Assembly (NCBI GenBank): GCA_963725315.1
Contig: CAVRYA010000009.1
Location: 124,001-188,000, forward strand
Origin: JBBRHQ01 sp963725315
GTDB taxonomy: Bacteria; Actinomycetota; Thermoleophilia; Solirubrobacterales; 70-9
Reading direction: 5' to 3'
DNA: 64,000 nucleotides
In this document: one piece after another, positions 1-8,622 of the stretch
How the letters are laid out: each line of letters opens with the position of its first letter
How positions within the stretch are numbered: the first letter of the stretch is position 1
Program-made: the position numbers and the translations under genes
Notes under the pieces: model-generated
Databases searched by the model: none
What the model saw: only the letters and a program-made list of their open reading frames with translations
What the model was told of the DNA's origin: nothing

Positions 1-893
1 TGGGCGGCCTCGTCGGCGGTGTGACCCTTGTCGAGGTAGCTGAGGATCTCGGCGTTGAGCGACTCGAACGCCGAGATCACGAAGAGGCACCCGTACTCGC
101 TGAGCTCGGGCCAGACCTGACGATGCTCGAGGATGTGCTCGACCTTGGTCGTGCAGTCGAAGGTGACCTCGGGAAAATGGCGGTGAAGCTCGCGCGCCAC
201 TTGCAGGGAATGCTTGACGCCGTTTAGGAAGTCCGGGTCGCCGAAGGTGATATGGCGCGCCCCCGCCGCCACCAACTGGGCGATATCCGCCATCACCACG
301 GAGCTCCCGATGATCCGGATCCGGCCGTCGTAGGCGACGGGCACCGGGCAGTGCCGGCACTTGTGCACGCAGCCGTGGCTGGCCTCGACGTACCCCGCGA
401 GCTGCTCCTCGCCATCGCGCTCCAGCCGCGCATAGCGCTTGAGGGGCGGCAGCTGCCCTCGGCTCGGGGTGTGAAACTCGTGGCGCCCCAGGTCAATCGA
501 GCTGGTTGCCGGTCGCAGCGCCGGCGAGTCGCCGAGCGCCTCAACCCAATCCACCAGGTCCGACTCGTACTCGCCGGCGATCAGCCGGTCGACCAGTCCA
601 CCGATCGTCGGGTCGTCACTGACCGCGGCGTAGAGACCGTAGAAACAGATCGGCAACCGCGGCCGGATCGCTCGAATTTTCTCGGCGGCGCCAATCGCCA
701 GTCGCATCGCGGTGTGCATTGGAACGGAGACGCCAACGGTCTCGGCCCAGTCGATCTTGTCTCGATCGAGCTGCTCGACGGAGAGATCGATGCACCGAAC
801 CCGATGCCCAGCGGCCTCCAGGGCGGCCGCCGGCGAGGCCAGGTGCAACGGCTGATGACCAAGCTCGTAGGTGGAGATCAGCAGGACCCGCAC
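1..893 (-). CDS. B12-binding-type radical SAM protein, C-terminus beyond left edge
   Basis: The visible part is about 297 residues and runs off the left edge. Residues 1-120 look like a cobalamin-binding-type Rossmann domain, opening with VRVLLISTYE. The radical SAM cysteines are in CVHKCRHC (C175, C179, C182, spacing CX3CX2C), followed by a TIM-barrel-like stretch containing GARHITFGDPDF. The enzyme should cleave S-adenosylmethionine through a [4Fe-4S] cluster; its substrate is unknown. I chose the GTG at 893 because it places the Rossmann strand at the N-terminus. An in-frame GTG at 923 overlaps the stop of the upstream ATP-grasp gene (GTGA) and is a real alternative. The two genes are almost certainly one operon. 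Confidence 0.85.
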   Translation of the reverse strand, partial: MRVLLISTYELGHQPLHLASPAAALEAAGHRVRCIDLSVEQLDRDKIDWAETVGVSVPMHTAMRLAIGAAEKIRAIRPRLPICFYGLYAAVSDDPTIGGLVDRLIAGEYESDLVDWVEALGDSPALRPATSSIDLGRHEFHTPSRGQLPPLKRYARLERDGEEQLAGYVEASHGCVHKCRHCPVPVAYDGRIRIIGSSVVMADIAQLVAAGARHITFGDPDFLNGVKHSLQVARELHRHFPEVTFDCTTKVEHILEHRQVWPELSEYGCLFVISAFESLNAEILSYLDKGHTADEAA

Positions 894-919
894 AGCGCCA
901 GGATAGCCTTCGCTTCGCT

Positions 920-2149
920 TCACTCCGACGGCTCGCCGATCACGATCTCGAGCTGGCCGTGGGCGGTGCGCAGCGTCCGCTCGACTTGCCCGGGCGTCTC
1001 GCCCCGGGCGAAGAGGAAGCCGAGATACCGGTCGGCCTCGGGCAGCGCCCGCACAGCCTTGCCGCGCGCGATCGAGATCTCGAGGCCGGTCACGCCGGGC
1101 ACCGCTCGGGCCTCGGCCTGCCCGCGCACCTCCTTCAGCACGCCCGCCTTCGGGATCGGGAGCATCATCACCCCGGAGGCGGTGGCCTCGCGGCCCAGGT
1201 CGTCGAGCGGCAGCCCGAGGGCGTGGCGCAGAATGAGCTCCTCGAGGCTCACGCCCATCCCAAAGCGCAGCGAGCGCGAGCACAGCCCACCGATCGAACG
1301 GGCGGCGAGCTCGAGAATCCACACCCTACCCCCGTCGATCCGCAGCTCGGCGTGTATCGGCCCCTCGACCAGGCCGAGCGCGGCGGCCGCCTCGGCCGTC
1401 AGCAGGCTGACCGCCGAGAGGGTCTCCGCGGGCAGGCGCGACGGGGTCACGTAGATGGTCTCCTCGAAGTAAGGGCCCTCGAGGGGATCCGGCTTGTCGA
1501 ACACCGCCAGGATCTCAAGGGCGCCGCCGCGCAAGAGGCCCTCGACAGCCACCTCCACGCCCGGGACGTAGCGCTCGATCAGCAGCGGCGCGTCCGGGTC
1601 CTCGCCGGCCTCGGCGAGGATCGCCCTGACCCGCTCGGCCGCGGCGCCGGCCGCCGCCGGATCGTCGGCGCGGATCACGCCGCGGCTAGCCGACAGCGAA
1701 ACCGCCTTGACCACGCAGGGAAGACCGACCTCGCCGGCCAGCTGCGCCACGTCCGCGTCGGGCCCGGCGACCCGGTAGTCGGGCTGGCGCAGGCCGGCGG
1801 CCGCGAAGGCTCCACGCATCGCGGTCTTGTCCCTGGTCGCTGCCACCGCCTCGGGCGGGTTGTGCGCAAGCCCCAAGCGCGCAGCGGCCAGCGCGGCCAC
1901 AAGCACCCCCTGCTCGTCTGTGCCAACCACCGCGTCGAGCGGCTTATCCTCCGCCCGGGCGACGATGGCCTCGGCGGCGGCCTCGGGCCGCCTCAGGTCC
2001 ACGACCAGCGCCCGGTCTCCCAACGTCCCCGACATCGCCTGCCGGCGCTCGGAGGCGACCACCACCTCGGCGTCCAGCGCCCGCGACGCGGCGAGGAAAT
2101 CGCTCGCGCGGTAGGTGGCTGTGGGCAGCAGCAGAAGAACGCGGGGCAT
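920..2149 (-). CDS. ATP-grasp carboxylate-amine ligase-like protein
   Basis: This 409-residue protein has an N-terminal pre-ATP-grasp Rossmann-like region (about residues 1-100) and then an ATP-grasp fold, with ATRDKTAMR near residue 105, a CVVKAVSLSASRG lysine strand near 146 and a metal/ATP-binding ILELAARSIGG segment near 300. Family members join a carboxylate to an amine through an acyl phosphate, using ATP. The ATG at 2149 gives the N-terminus MPRVLLLLP; a longer frame back to 2254 would overlap the divergent nfuA-like gene. It is followed within 30 bases, or with overlap, by the radical SAM gene, so the two probably act on one small molecule or peptide. The substrate cannot be read from the sequence. 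Confidence 0.88.
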   Translation of the reverse strand: MPRVLLLLPTATYRASDFLAASRALDAEVVVASERRQAMSGTLGDRALVVDLRRPEAAAEAIVARAEDKPLDAVVGTDEQGVLVAALAAARLGLAHNPPEAVAATRDKTAMRGAFAAAGLRQPDYRVAGPDADVAQLAGEVGLPCVVKAVSLSASRGVIRADDPAAAGAAAERVRAILAEAGEDPDAPLLIERYVPGVEVAVEGLLRGGALEILAVFDKPDPLEGPYFEETIYVTPSRLPAETLSAVSLLTAEAAAALGLVEGPIHAELRIDGGRVWILELAARSIGGLCSRSLRFGMGVSLEELILRHALGLPLDDLGREATASGVMMLPIPKAGVLKEVRGQAEARAVPGVTGLEISIARGKAVRALPEADRYLGFLFARGETPGQVERTLRTAHGQLEIVIGEPSE

Positions 2150-2213
2150 GGGCGTATCGTAGGTAGCGGCGGGCCGGCGCCACCGGCGAACGACCAGCCA
2201 TACGGGATACGAG

Positions 2214-2903
2214 ATGACCGCCGAAGACACAGCTGAGCCGACGCTCGCGATCACCGAGCAGGCGATCGAGAAGGTCAGGGGGTTCCGCGCGCAATCCGAG
2301 GACTCCGAGAGCCAGGCGCTGTGGGTGGAGGTGAGCGGTGTCTCGAACGGCGAGTACCTCTACAAAATCTCCCTCAACGCATTGCATGTTGCCCGCCAGG
2401 ACGACGTGGTGCAGCGCCACGGCGACCTGGCGATCGTGGTGCCCGAGTCGAGCTTCGAGAAGCTGCGAGGCGCCACCATCGACTGGTTGGAAGGTCTCGC
2501 GCAGAGCGGCCTCGCCGTCGTGAACCCGAACAGGCCGCCGGCCCCGGCGGACCTCCCGATGATGAGCCCGCCGATGGCGCCACCCGCGAGCCCGCCCATC
2601 GACGCTCCTCCGCCGGCCGACCTCAGCGGCGATGTCGCCCAGCGGGTCATCCAGGTGATCGAGCAGCAGGTCAACCCGGCCATCGCCGCGCACGGCGGGC
2701 ATGCGGAGCTGGTCGCGGTCGAGGAGGACACCGCCTACCTGCGCCTGGGTGGCGGCTGCCAGGGCTGCGGGATGGCCACCGTCACCCTCGGCCAGGGGAT
2801 CGAGGTCGCGATCACCGAGGCGGTTCCGGAGATCGCCCGCGTGGTCGACGTCACCGACCACGCCGTCGGCACCAACCCCTACTTCGAGCCCGCCAAGAAG
2901 TAG
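2214..2903 (+). CDS. NfuA-like Fe-S cluster carrier (IscA-like plus NifU C-terminal domain)
   Basis: This 229-residue protein has two modules. Residues 5-100 resemble an A-type (HesB/IscA) carrier domain without obvious cysteines. A proline-rich linker (about 102-137) follows, then a NifU-like C-terminal domain whose GGGCQGCGMA motif supplies C182 and C185. Such proteins bind a [4Fe-4S] cluster at the dimer interface and deliver it to client enzymes in the cytosol. The gene is divergent from the ATP-grasp/radical SAM pair by 64 bases, so it could serve the neighbouring radical SAM enzyme, but a housekeeping role is equally likely. The ATG at 2214 is the natural start. Confidence 0.88.
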   Translation: MTAEDTAEPTLAITEQAIEKVRGFRAQSEDSESQALWVEVSGVSNGEYLYKISLNALHVARQDDVVQRHGDLAIVVPESSFEKLRGATIDWLEGLAQSGLAVVNPNRPPAPADLPMMSPPMAPPASPPIDAPPPADLSGDVAQRVIQVIEQQVNPAIAAHGGHAELVAVEEDTAYLRLGGGCQGCGMATVTLGQGIEVAITEAVPEIARVVDVTDHAVGTNPYFEPAKK

Positions 2904-3099
2904 GGCACCCGAAGCAACCCACCGACCGGACCCTGTCCGGCGTGGGGATCGGTTAGGTTCCGGCGCAGTCGCCGCTCGCAGGCAGCGAGGCGAACCGGAT
3001 CGAGGTAAGCGCGTGAGGCCTAAGAGCGGCTGCGCTCGCGAAGCGCCTCCACGATCCGCGGGTGGTCGCGAGAGACGAATCGGGCCCCCGCTACTCCCC

Positions 3100-3124
3100 A
3101 AGGGCCCTCATCGCGAGGGCCCTT
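3100..3124. terminator. Strong hairpin between convergent genes
   Basis: A perfect 10-bp inverted repeat (AAGGGCCCTC and GAGGGCCCTT) with a 5-base loop lies between the nfuA-like gene and the convergent MFS gene. It most likely terminates the rightward transcript; there is no long T-run. The rest of 2904-3156 (253 bases) has no credible gene. It is GC-rich and could fold, but I recognise no known RNA in it. Confidence 0.55.
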
Positions 3125-3156
3125 CGTGTGTCGAGGCAGGTCCGGTCGGACCGCGG

Positions 3157-4299
3157 CTAGCTGAACTGCGGAACCCGCTCACCGGCGCCCAGGCGCAGGG
3201 TCAGCAGCGCGATCAGGAACATCACGGAACAGACCAGATACGGGAGCGCATCCCCGGCTAGCTGGGCCGCGCCGGACCCGCCCGCTCCACCGAGAATCTG
3301 GCCCCCGGCCCACGCGATGTTGACCAGCGCGAACGCATAGCCCTGGTCGAGTCCCTCCCGCTCGGCCGATTCGCTGAGCAAGGCGGTCGCCGGCGCCCAC
3401 AGGAATCCGGTCCCGATCACCGCAAGGAAGAGCGCGGCCGCCAGCAGACCAACGGTTTCCGGCAAGGGAAGCAACACGGCGGTAACCGCCGCGAGCAACA
3501 GCCCGACGCTGATCGGCAGCATCCTTCCTCGACGATCCGAGAACCCGCCCATGAAGCGAGTGGTGATCGCCTCGCCGATTCCCGCCACGACGAATGCGCC
3601 TCCGATGGCCAGACCACTCGCCCCGAGGTCGTCGAGGCGCAACGGCACCAGGACCTCCATGACCCCGGCGTACTGAGACGGAAGCAGGACGAGACAGAAC
3701 GCGATCAGCACCGAGGGCTTGACCATGAGCCCCGGTTTCAGCGACCCGTGCCTTTCAGCGGCGGGCGGCGCCGCGATGGTGGAGGCCCACCAGCAGAGAC
3801 CCACGCCGAGGAGCGCGACACCGCTGAAAACGACTTCGGGGCTGAGCACGACGGCCACACCCCCGAGGGCCGGACCGAGGATCACCCCGACGATCGCCGA
3901 GGCGATCGCCGAGCCGATCAGCCTTCCGCGGCCCTCCGAAGATTCAGCGACCAGCCAGCTGAGCACTCCCGTCCAGCTGAACGCTCCCCCCACCCCCTGC
4001 AGGAAGCGGGCGGCATCCAGAACCGCTATGTGCTCGCCGAAGCCGAAGAACAGGCCGGAGACACTGAGCAGAACGAGCCCCGTAGTGGTCGCACGCTTGG
4101 GGCCATACCTGGCGGCGAACCACCCGGCTGGGAACGATCCGACCAGAGTTCCGGCCGCATAGGAAGCGGCGAGCAGCCCCGCCGCGGCCTTCGACAGATC
4201 CAAGTCCGACGCGTAATGGGGCAGCAGTGGGGCGATCGCCGCGTAGAACATGGTGTCGACGAGGACGACAACGGCAGCGAGTGACAGGAGACGGCGCAC
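3157..4299 (-). CDS. Major facilitator superfamily transporter
   Basis: This 380-residue protein is hydrophobic throughout, with about 12 predicted membrane segments. The loop between helices 2 and 3 has the MFS signature region (ARYGPKRATT), and the second half carries its counterpart GGFSDRRGRM. The length and the pattern near helix 4-5 suit a drug/proton antiporter-type exporter, but the substrate is unknown. The start codon at 4299 precedes a typical positively charged N-terminus (MRRLLSLAAV). The gene stands alone, convergent with the nfuA-like gene and separated from it by a terminator hairpin. Confidence 0.85.
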   Translation of the reverse strand: MRRLLSLAAVVVLVDTMFYAAIAPLLPHYASDLDLSKAAAGLLAASYAAGTLVGSFPAGWFAARYGPKRATTTGLVLLSVSGLFFGFGEHIAVLDAARFLQGVGGAFSWTGVLSWLVAESSEGRGRLIGSAIASAIVGVILGPALGGVAVVLSPEVVFSGVALLGVGLCWWASTIAAPPAAERHGSLKPGLMVKPSVLIAFCLVLLPSQYAGVMEVLVPLRLDDLGASGLAIGGAFVVAGIGEAITTRFMGGFSDRRGRMLPISVGLLLAAVTAVLLPLPETVGLLAAALFLAVIGTGFLWAPATALLSESAEREGLDQGYAFALVNIAWAGGQILGGAGGSGAAQLAGDALPYLVCSVMFLIALLTLRLGAGERVPQFS

Positions 4300-4653
4300 G
4301 GGTCGACGCCTACCGCTCAGACGGTGCGATGGCGGCTGCTTTAGTCGACCGGGCGCGCACTGGATGACCGATCCCCGTCCGTCCGATGCCGGTCGACATC
4401 CTCGTGGAGATACGGAAACGGCTTGGCCGCAGACGGGTCATCGAGGTCGCCCTTTTCGAGGCTATTGAACGCATCACACAGCTCGCCGAAGACCCGGAAA
4501 TCCGTCCTCCCACGGGCATCGTTGGAGTATCCCGGATGCAGGAGCTAGCGCCTTCGGGCTGGGTCGCGACTGATCTCTCGCGTAGCCTGGTGGGGCGACG
4601 CGATTCAGCTCCAAGCCGAGAACCCAACACAACCATGACCCGCTGAGGCCCGG
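4300..4653. other. 354-base gap with a start-less coding remnant
   Basis: No complete gene fits between the divergent MFS and nitrilase genes. On the minus strand an open frame from 4544 to the TAA at 4341 reads like real protein (it includes TDFRVFGELCDAFNSLEKG) but has a TAG just upstream and no ATG, GTG or TTG. It may be the tail of a decayed gene. A plus-strand frame (4386-4646) is also open but less protein-like. Promoters for both flanking genes must lie here; I could not pick out convincing -35/-10 boxes. Confidence 0.35.
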
Positions 4654-5526
4654 ATGAGGACGCTCTCGATCGCCGCGATGCAGACGGCGCCGATCGCGCG
4701 CGATCCCGACGCAACCCTGGACCTTCTCGCCAAGCGGGCCCCCGCCGTCAAGGCCGTCGTGCCTCACGCCCAGCTCCTCGTGCTGCCGGAGCTTCACCTC
4801 TCGGCCCTGCCGGATCAGCTCGACGAGTCCGACGACTACGCCGATTCGGTCGCAGTGTCCCTGCCCGGCCCCCTCACCGAGCGGCTCGGCGAGATCGCTC
4901 GCGCCTCGAAGCTCTGGATCGCCGCCGGCTCGGTCTACGAGCGCTCCGACGAGGGCAACATCCACAACACCGCGGTCGTCGTCTCTCCGAAGGGCGAGCT
5001 CGCCGCTCGCTACCGCAAGGTCTTCCCCTGGCGTCCGACCGAGCGCTCCGTTCCGGGCGACGGGTTCGTGACCTTCGACATTCCGGGCGTCGGCCGGCTC
5101 GGTCTGGCGATCTGTTACGACGGCTCGTTTCCCGAGGTGATCCGCCAGCTCGCCTGGCTCGGAGCGGAGGTCGTGATCCAGCCCACGCTCACGCCGACCT
5201 CCGACCGCGAGGCCGAGCTGATCGCGGCTCGGGCCAACGCGATCTTCAACCAGCTCTACGTCGTCAACGTCAATGCCGCGCAGCCGGTGGCGCTGGGACG
5301 AAGCCTGGTCGTGGACCCCGAGGGACTGGTGCGAGTCCAGGCCGGGGAGGGGGAGGAGCTGCTCACCGACGTGCTCGATCTCGATGCCGTGGAGCGGGTG
5401 CGGAGCTTCGGCGTCGCCGGCGTGTCGCGCATGTGGGAGCAGCTCGACTCACTGGACGGCGCAGGACCGGAGCTGCCGATGTACGGCGGCCGGATCCGTC
5501 GGCGCCCGGGTGCCCGGCGCTCTTAG
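4654..5526 (+). CDS. Carbon-nitrogen hydrolase (nitrilase superfamily)
   Basis: This 290-residue cytosolic enzyme has the full Glu-Lys-Cys triad: E46 in LPELHL, K122 in YRKVFPW and C154 in ICYDGSFPE. The superfamily cleaves amide or nitrile C-N bonds through a cysteine thioester. The sequence looks more like an aliphatic amidase or omega-amidase-type member than a true nitrilase, which is inference from the GLAICYDGSFPE context. The start at ATG 4654 gives the usual first strand (RTLSIAAMQTAP). It is convergent with the polyamine transporter operon, with no obvious partner gene. Confidence 0.88.
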   Translation: MRTLSIAAMQTAPIARDPDATLDLLAKRAPAVKAVVPHAQLLVLPELHLSALPDQLDESDDYADSVAVSLPGPLTERLGEIARASKLWIAAGSVYERSDEGNIHNTAVVVSPKGELAARYRKVFPWRPTERSVPGDGFVTFDIPGVGRLGLAICYDGSFPEVIRQLAWLGAEVVIQPTLTPTSDREAELIAARANAIFNQLYVVNVNAAQPVALGRSLVVDPEGLVRVQAGEGEELLTDVLDLDAVERVRSFGVAGVSRMWEQLDSLDGAGPELPMYGGRIRRRPGARRS

Positions 5527-5593
5527 CCGGACCCGACGCGATTGAGCAGCTCGGCGAGCGCCGGCCCGCGCTCGGCAAGGCGCCGCGCTGAGC

Positions 5594-6733
5594 TCAGCCG
5601 GCGGCGACAGTCTCCGAATCCGGCTCCTCACCCTTGAGGGAAGGCGCATCGCCGTTGCCCGAAGGGAGGGGGCGCAGCGCGTCCACGGGTAGGTGGAGCT
5701 GCACCGGGGTGCCCTGCTCGTAAGGGATTCCGCCGCCGGTGTTCTGAACGAGCGCCTGGAGCGCTTCCCCGGTGGCGGCCCGGACGATCACCTGGATCAC
5801 CGAGCCGACGTAGACGACGCGCTCCACCATCGCCGGGATGCGGTTCGGCCCCGACGGAGACCCGTGGTCTTCGAGCTCGATGCGCTCCGGTCGGATGACG
5901 ATCTTCGCCTCCCCCGTGACGTCGCGGTCCGTTCCGCGCGTCTCGAGCTCGTAGCCGTCCAGCGCGACGCGGCAGGCGCTCGTGCCGGCACTGACGATGG
6001 TGGCCTGCATGAGGTTCGACACGCCGAGGAAATCGGCGACGTAGAGCGTCTCGGGATCCTCGTAGACGTCCTGAGGCGCCCCGACCTGCTCGATGTGCCC
6101 GTCTTTCATGACCGCGAGGCGGTCGCTCATCGTGAGCGCCTCCTCCTGGTCGTGGGTGACGTAGAGGAACGTGATGCCGACCTCCTGCTGGAGCGACTTG
6201 AGCTCGATCTGGAGGGCCTTGCGGAGCTTCGCATCGAGGGCGCCGAGCGGCTCGTCCAGAAGGAGCACGGCCGGGTTGAGGACGAGAGCGCGCGCTAAGG
6301 CAACGCGCTGCTGCTGCCCGCCCGAGAGCTGGGACGACTTGCGACTCCCGTAGCCCGGAAGCTGGACGAGTTCAAGCGCCTTGCCGACGCGCTCGCTGAT
6401 CTCGGCTTTCGGCCGCTTCGCCCGCTTCAGCCCGTAGGCGATGTTGTCGTAGACGTTCAGGTGCGGGAAGAGCGCGTAGTTCTGGAACACTGTGTTGACG
6501 TTGCGCTGGTGAGGCGGCGTGTAGGCAACGTCTGTGCCGTCCAGGAGGATCTCACCGGAAGTCGGTTGCTCGAAGCCGGCGATCATTCGCAGAGTGGTCG
6601 TCTTACCGCAGCCGGAAGGCCCGAGGAGCGAGAAGAACTCACCATCCGGGATGTGGAGATCGATGCCGTCCACCGCGGTCAGCCCGGGGAACTGCTTGGT
6701 CAGCTTGTCCAATTCGATTTCGCCGCGTGCCAT
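5594..6733 (-). CDS. potA: Spermidine/putrescine-type ABC transporter ATP-binding protein
   Basis: This 379-residue ATPase has a Walker A motif (GPSGCGKTT), the ABC signature LSGGQQQRVALARAL, Walker B (VLLLDEPLGALD) and a C-terminal TOBE-type domain (from about residue 240), as in PotA/CysA-class importers. It energises the two permeases encoded upstream. The ATG at 6733 follows a GGGAGA ribosome site 13 bases after the potC stop; a longer frame to 6847 would overlap potC and is rejected. It is the last gene of the operon. The exact polyamine or related cation transported is inferred from family, not shown. Confidence 0.9.
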   Translation of the reverse strand: MARGEIELDKLTKQFPGLTAVDGIDLHIPDGEFFSLLGPSGCGKTTTLRMIAGFEQPTSGEILLDGTDVAYTPPHQRNVNTVFQNYALFPHLNVYDNIAYGLKRAKRPKAEISERVGKALELVQLPGYGSRKSSQLSGGQQQRVALARALVLNPAVLLLDEPLGALDAKLRKALQIELKSLQQEVGITFLYVTHDQEEALTMSDRLAVMKDGHIEQVGAPQDVYEDPETLYVADFLGVSNLMQATIVSAGTSACRVALDGYELETRGTDRDVTGEAKIVIRPERIELEDHGSPSGPNRIPAMVERVVYVGSVIQVIVRAATGEALQALVQNTGGGIPYEQGTPVQLHLPVDALRPLPSGNGDAPSLKGEEPDSETVAAG

Positions 6734-6746
6734 TGGTCTCCCGAAA

Positions 6747-7694
6747 CTAGTTGAGGTTGAAGGCGCTGCCGAAGTCCTCCGCCGCTTTGCCCCTCTGACG
6801 CTCTCCGCGGGTGAAGGCGCGCCAGAGGAGGAAGCCGGCCGTGACAATGAGGAGGGTTGACACCATCATGATCGTTGCGATCGCGTTCACAGACGGTAAC
6901 GGCGCGGCGCGCGTCGCTGCGTAGATCTGGATCGGGACGGTGTCCGTGGGTCCGCCGCTTGACAGCCACTGGCTGATGACGAAGTCGTCGGCCGAGATGG
7001 CGAACACCACGGCGGCCGAGGCGACGATCGCCGGGGTGAGCAAGGGCAGGAGGACGCTCCTCAACGCGACGAACGGCGAGGCCCCGAGATCGGCGGCGGC
7101 CTCCTCGTACTGCCTGCCGATCGAGAACAGCCGACCGCGCACGATCACGACCACGAAGGAGATCGAGAAGGTCACGTGGCCGAGGATCTGGGCGAACGTT
7201 CCGGTGTGAACGAAGGTGAAGATGTGGCTGAAGACGAGGAGGAGCGATACGCCCATGACGATCTCGGGCGTGACCAACGGAAAAAGCATGATGAAGTTGG
7301 AGGTGCCGGAGCCGCGACCGCGCCAGCGGGCGAGGCCGAGGGCGAGCAAAACCCCGATCGGGACAGCGATGAGAACGTCCGCTCCCGCCAGCTTGAAGCT
7401 CTGAACAAGAGAATGCCGAAGGGTCGGGTCGTGCCAGACCGAGTCCACTGGATCCCCCCAGTACCAGCGTGTCGAGAAGGAGTCGAAGACCGTGCGCGAG
7501 CGGGTCGCATTGAAGGAGAACTGCACCGCGATCAGCACCGGCACGATCGACCACACGATGTAGGCCCAGGTGACTGCCACCAGGAAGCGCGGCTTTCCCC
7601 ATGGGTTGCGGAACCAGCCGCGCAAGCGGGTCGAGCTCGAGGGCTGCGGCCTCGCTCGCTGCGGCCTCGCTCGCTGCTCGGCAACGGCCGTCAT
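6747..7694 (-). CDS. potC: Polyamine-type ABC transporter permease (PotC-like)
   Basis: This 315-residue inner-membrane protein has about six membrane segments and the EAA loop that contacts the ATPase (EEAAADLGASPFVAL). It pairs with the preceding permease to form the channel. Its ATG overlaps the potB stop by 4 bases (ATGA), so the two are translationally coupled. The N-terminal cytosolic tail is basic and includes a short duplicated stretch encoded by a 15-base tandem repeat. The C-terminal tail ends in SAFNLN. Confidence 0.9.
   Translation of the reverse strand: MTAVAEQRARPQRARPQPSSSTRLRGWFRNPWGKPRFLVAVTWAYIVWSIVPVLIAVQFSFNATRSRTVFDSFSTRWYWGDPVDSVWHDPTLRHSLVQSFKLAGADVLIAVPIGVLLALGLARWRGRGSGTSNFIMLFPLVTPEIVMGVSLLLVFSHIFTFVHTGTFAQILGHVTFSISFVVVIVRGRLFSIGRQYEEAAADLGASPFVALRSVLLPLLTPAIVASAAVVFAISADDFVISQWLSSGGPTDTVPIQIYAATRAAPLPSVNAIATIMMVSTLLIVTAGFLLWRAFTRGERQRGKAAEDFGSAFNLN
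7644..7673. repeat. 15-base tandem repeat inside potC start region
   Basis: Two exact copies of a 15-base unit beginning CTGCGGCCTCGC lie head to tail, followed by part of a third. On the minus strand they encode the duplicated ARPQR-type residues of the PotC N-terminal tail. The unit length is a multiple of three, so copy-number change would keep the frame. Confidence 0.7.
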
Positions 7695-8593
7695 ACCGCG
7701 CCCACCGTCCCGGCCTCGCGTTGGGCGCGATGGATGCTCCGCATGTAGTAGAGCATGAGGATCGTCAGGAAGGCGGCAAGCACGATCGTGAGCGCGGCGC
7801 CGATCGTCGGCTGCGGGCCGCCGTGGAAGTAGAGGTCGATCTGGTTGCCGATCAGCGACGTCGTCGGCGAGCCCGAGACGATGTTCGGCGTGTAGTAGTC
7901 GCCGAACATCGGTAGCGTGATGAGGACGGCGCCCCCCAGGATCCCGGTCTTCGAGAGCGGGAGGGTGACCGAGCGAAACGCGGTCCAGGGGCTCGCACCG
8001 AGATCACGTGCCGCTTCCAGGTGGCTGCGGTCGATGCGATCGAGCGCGGCAAAGAGTGGCAGGATCAGGTACGGGATGTAGCCGTAGACGAGGGCGAAGA
8101 TGACAGTCGAGGCGCTCCCGCCGAGCCAGTCCCGCGGCTGGCTGAGCACGTGGGTGAACGTCAGGAATTTGTTCACGTAGCCGTCCTCCTGCAGGAGATT
8201 CACCCAGGCGAGCATTCGCATCATGTAGCTGATCCAGAGGGGAAGGATGAGCAGGATGAGAATGAGGCCTTTCCACCGCCCCGCGTGCCGAGCCGTGTAG
8301 TAGGCGACCGGATACCCGATCAGCAGGCAGAGGGCCAGGGAGATGAGGACGTAGACGAGCGTCCTGACCTCGACGTCGAACCAGATTCCTCCCGGGGCGA
8401 GCCGACCGAGGACCTCGTTGAGCCAACCCACGTTCCATTCGAGCGGGTTCCAGGTGGGGACCGGTTGGAAGAGGACCGGGTCGACCGATCCAAACGCGAC
8501 CCCGAGGACCGCATAGAACGGAACGATGAAGAGGAGTACTAGCCAGATAACGCCCGGGAGCGCAAGAGCGGGCCACAACCAGCGCCGGTACAC
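7691..8593 (-). CDS. potB: Polyamine-type ABC transporter permease (PotB-like)
   Basis: This 300-residue membrane protein has about six transmembrane segments and the EAA motif (EAARDLGASPWTAFRSV). It forms the second half of the importer channel. A periplasmic loop early in the protein (about residues 35-65) is typical of PotB. It starts 29 bases after the binding-protein gene and overlaps potC by 4 bases. Confidence 0.9.
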   Translation of the reverse strand: MYRRWLWPALALPGVIWLVLLFIVPFYAVLGVAFGSVDPVLFQPVPTWNPLEWNVGWLNEVLGRLAPGGIWFDVEVRTLVYVLISLALCLLIGYPVAYYTARHAGRWKGLILILLILPLWISYMMRMLAWVNLLQEDGYVNKFLTFTHVLSQPRDWLGGSASTVIFALVYGYIPYLILPLFAALDRIDRSHLEAARDLGASPWTAFRSVTLPLSKTGILGGAVLITLPMFGDYYTPNIVSGSPTTSLIGNQIDLYFHGGPQPTIGAALTIVLAAFLTILMLYYMRSIHRAQREAGTVGAV

Positions 8594-8622
8594 GATGCCC
8601 TAACGCTCGCGCCCCGGACCCG

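Noticed and set aside
719..2236. Long plus-strand open frame of about 505 codons opposite the ATP-grasp and radical SAM genes
   Set aside because: It is Arg/Gly/Pro-rich with no recognisable domain, and it is the antisense shadow of two clear enzymes. High GC makes long antisense frames common here.
2941..3124. Structured non-coding RNA (tmRNA, SRP or similar)
   Set aside because: The region is GC-rich and foldable and ends in a hairpin, but none of the conserved sequence elements of known RNAs could be matched.
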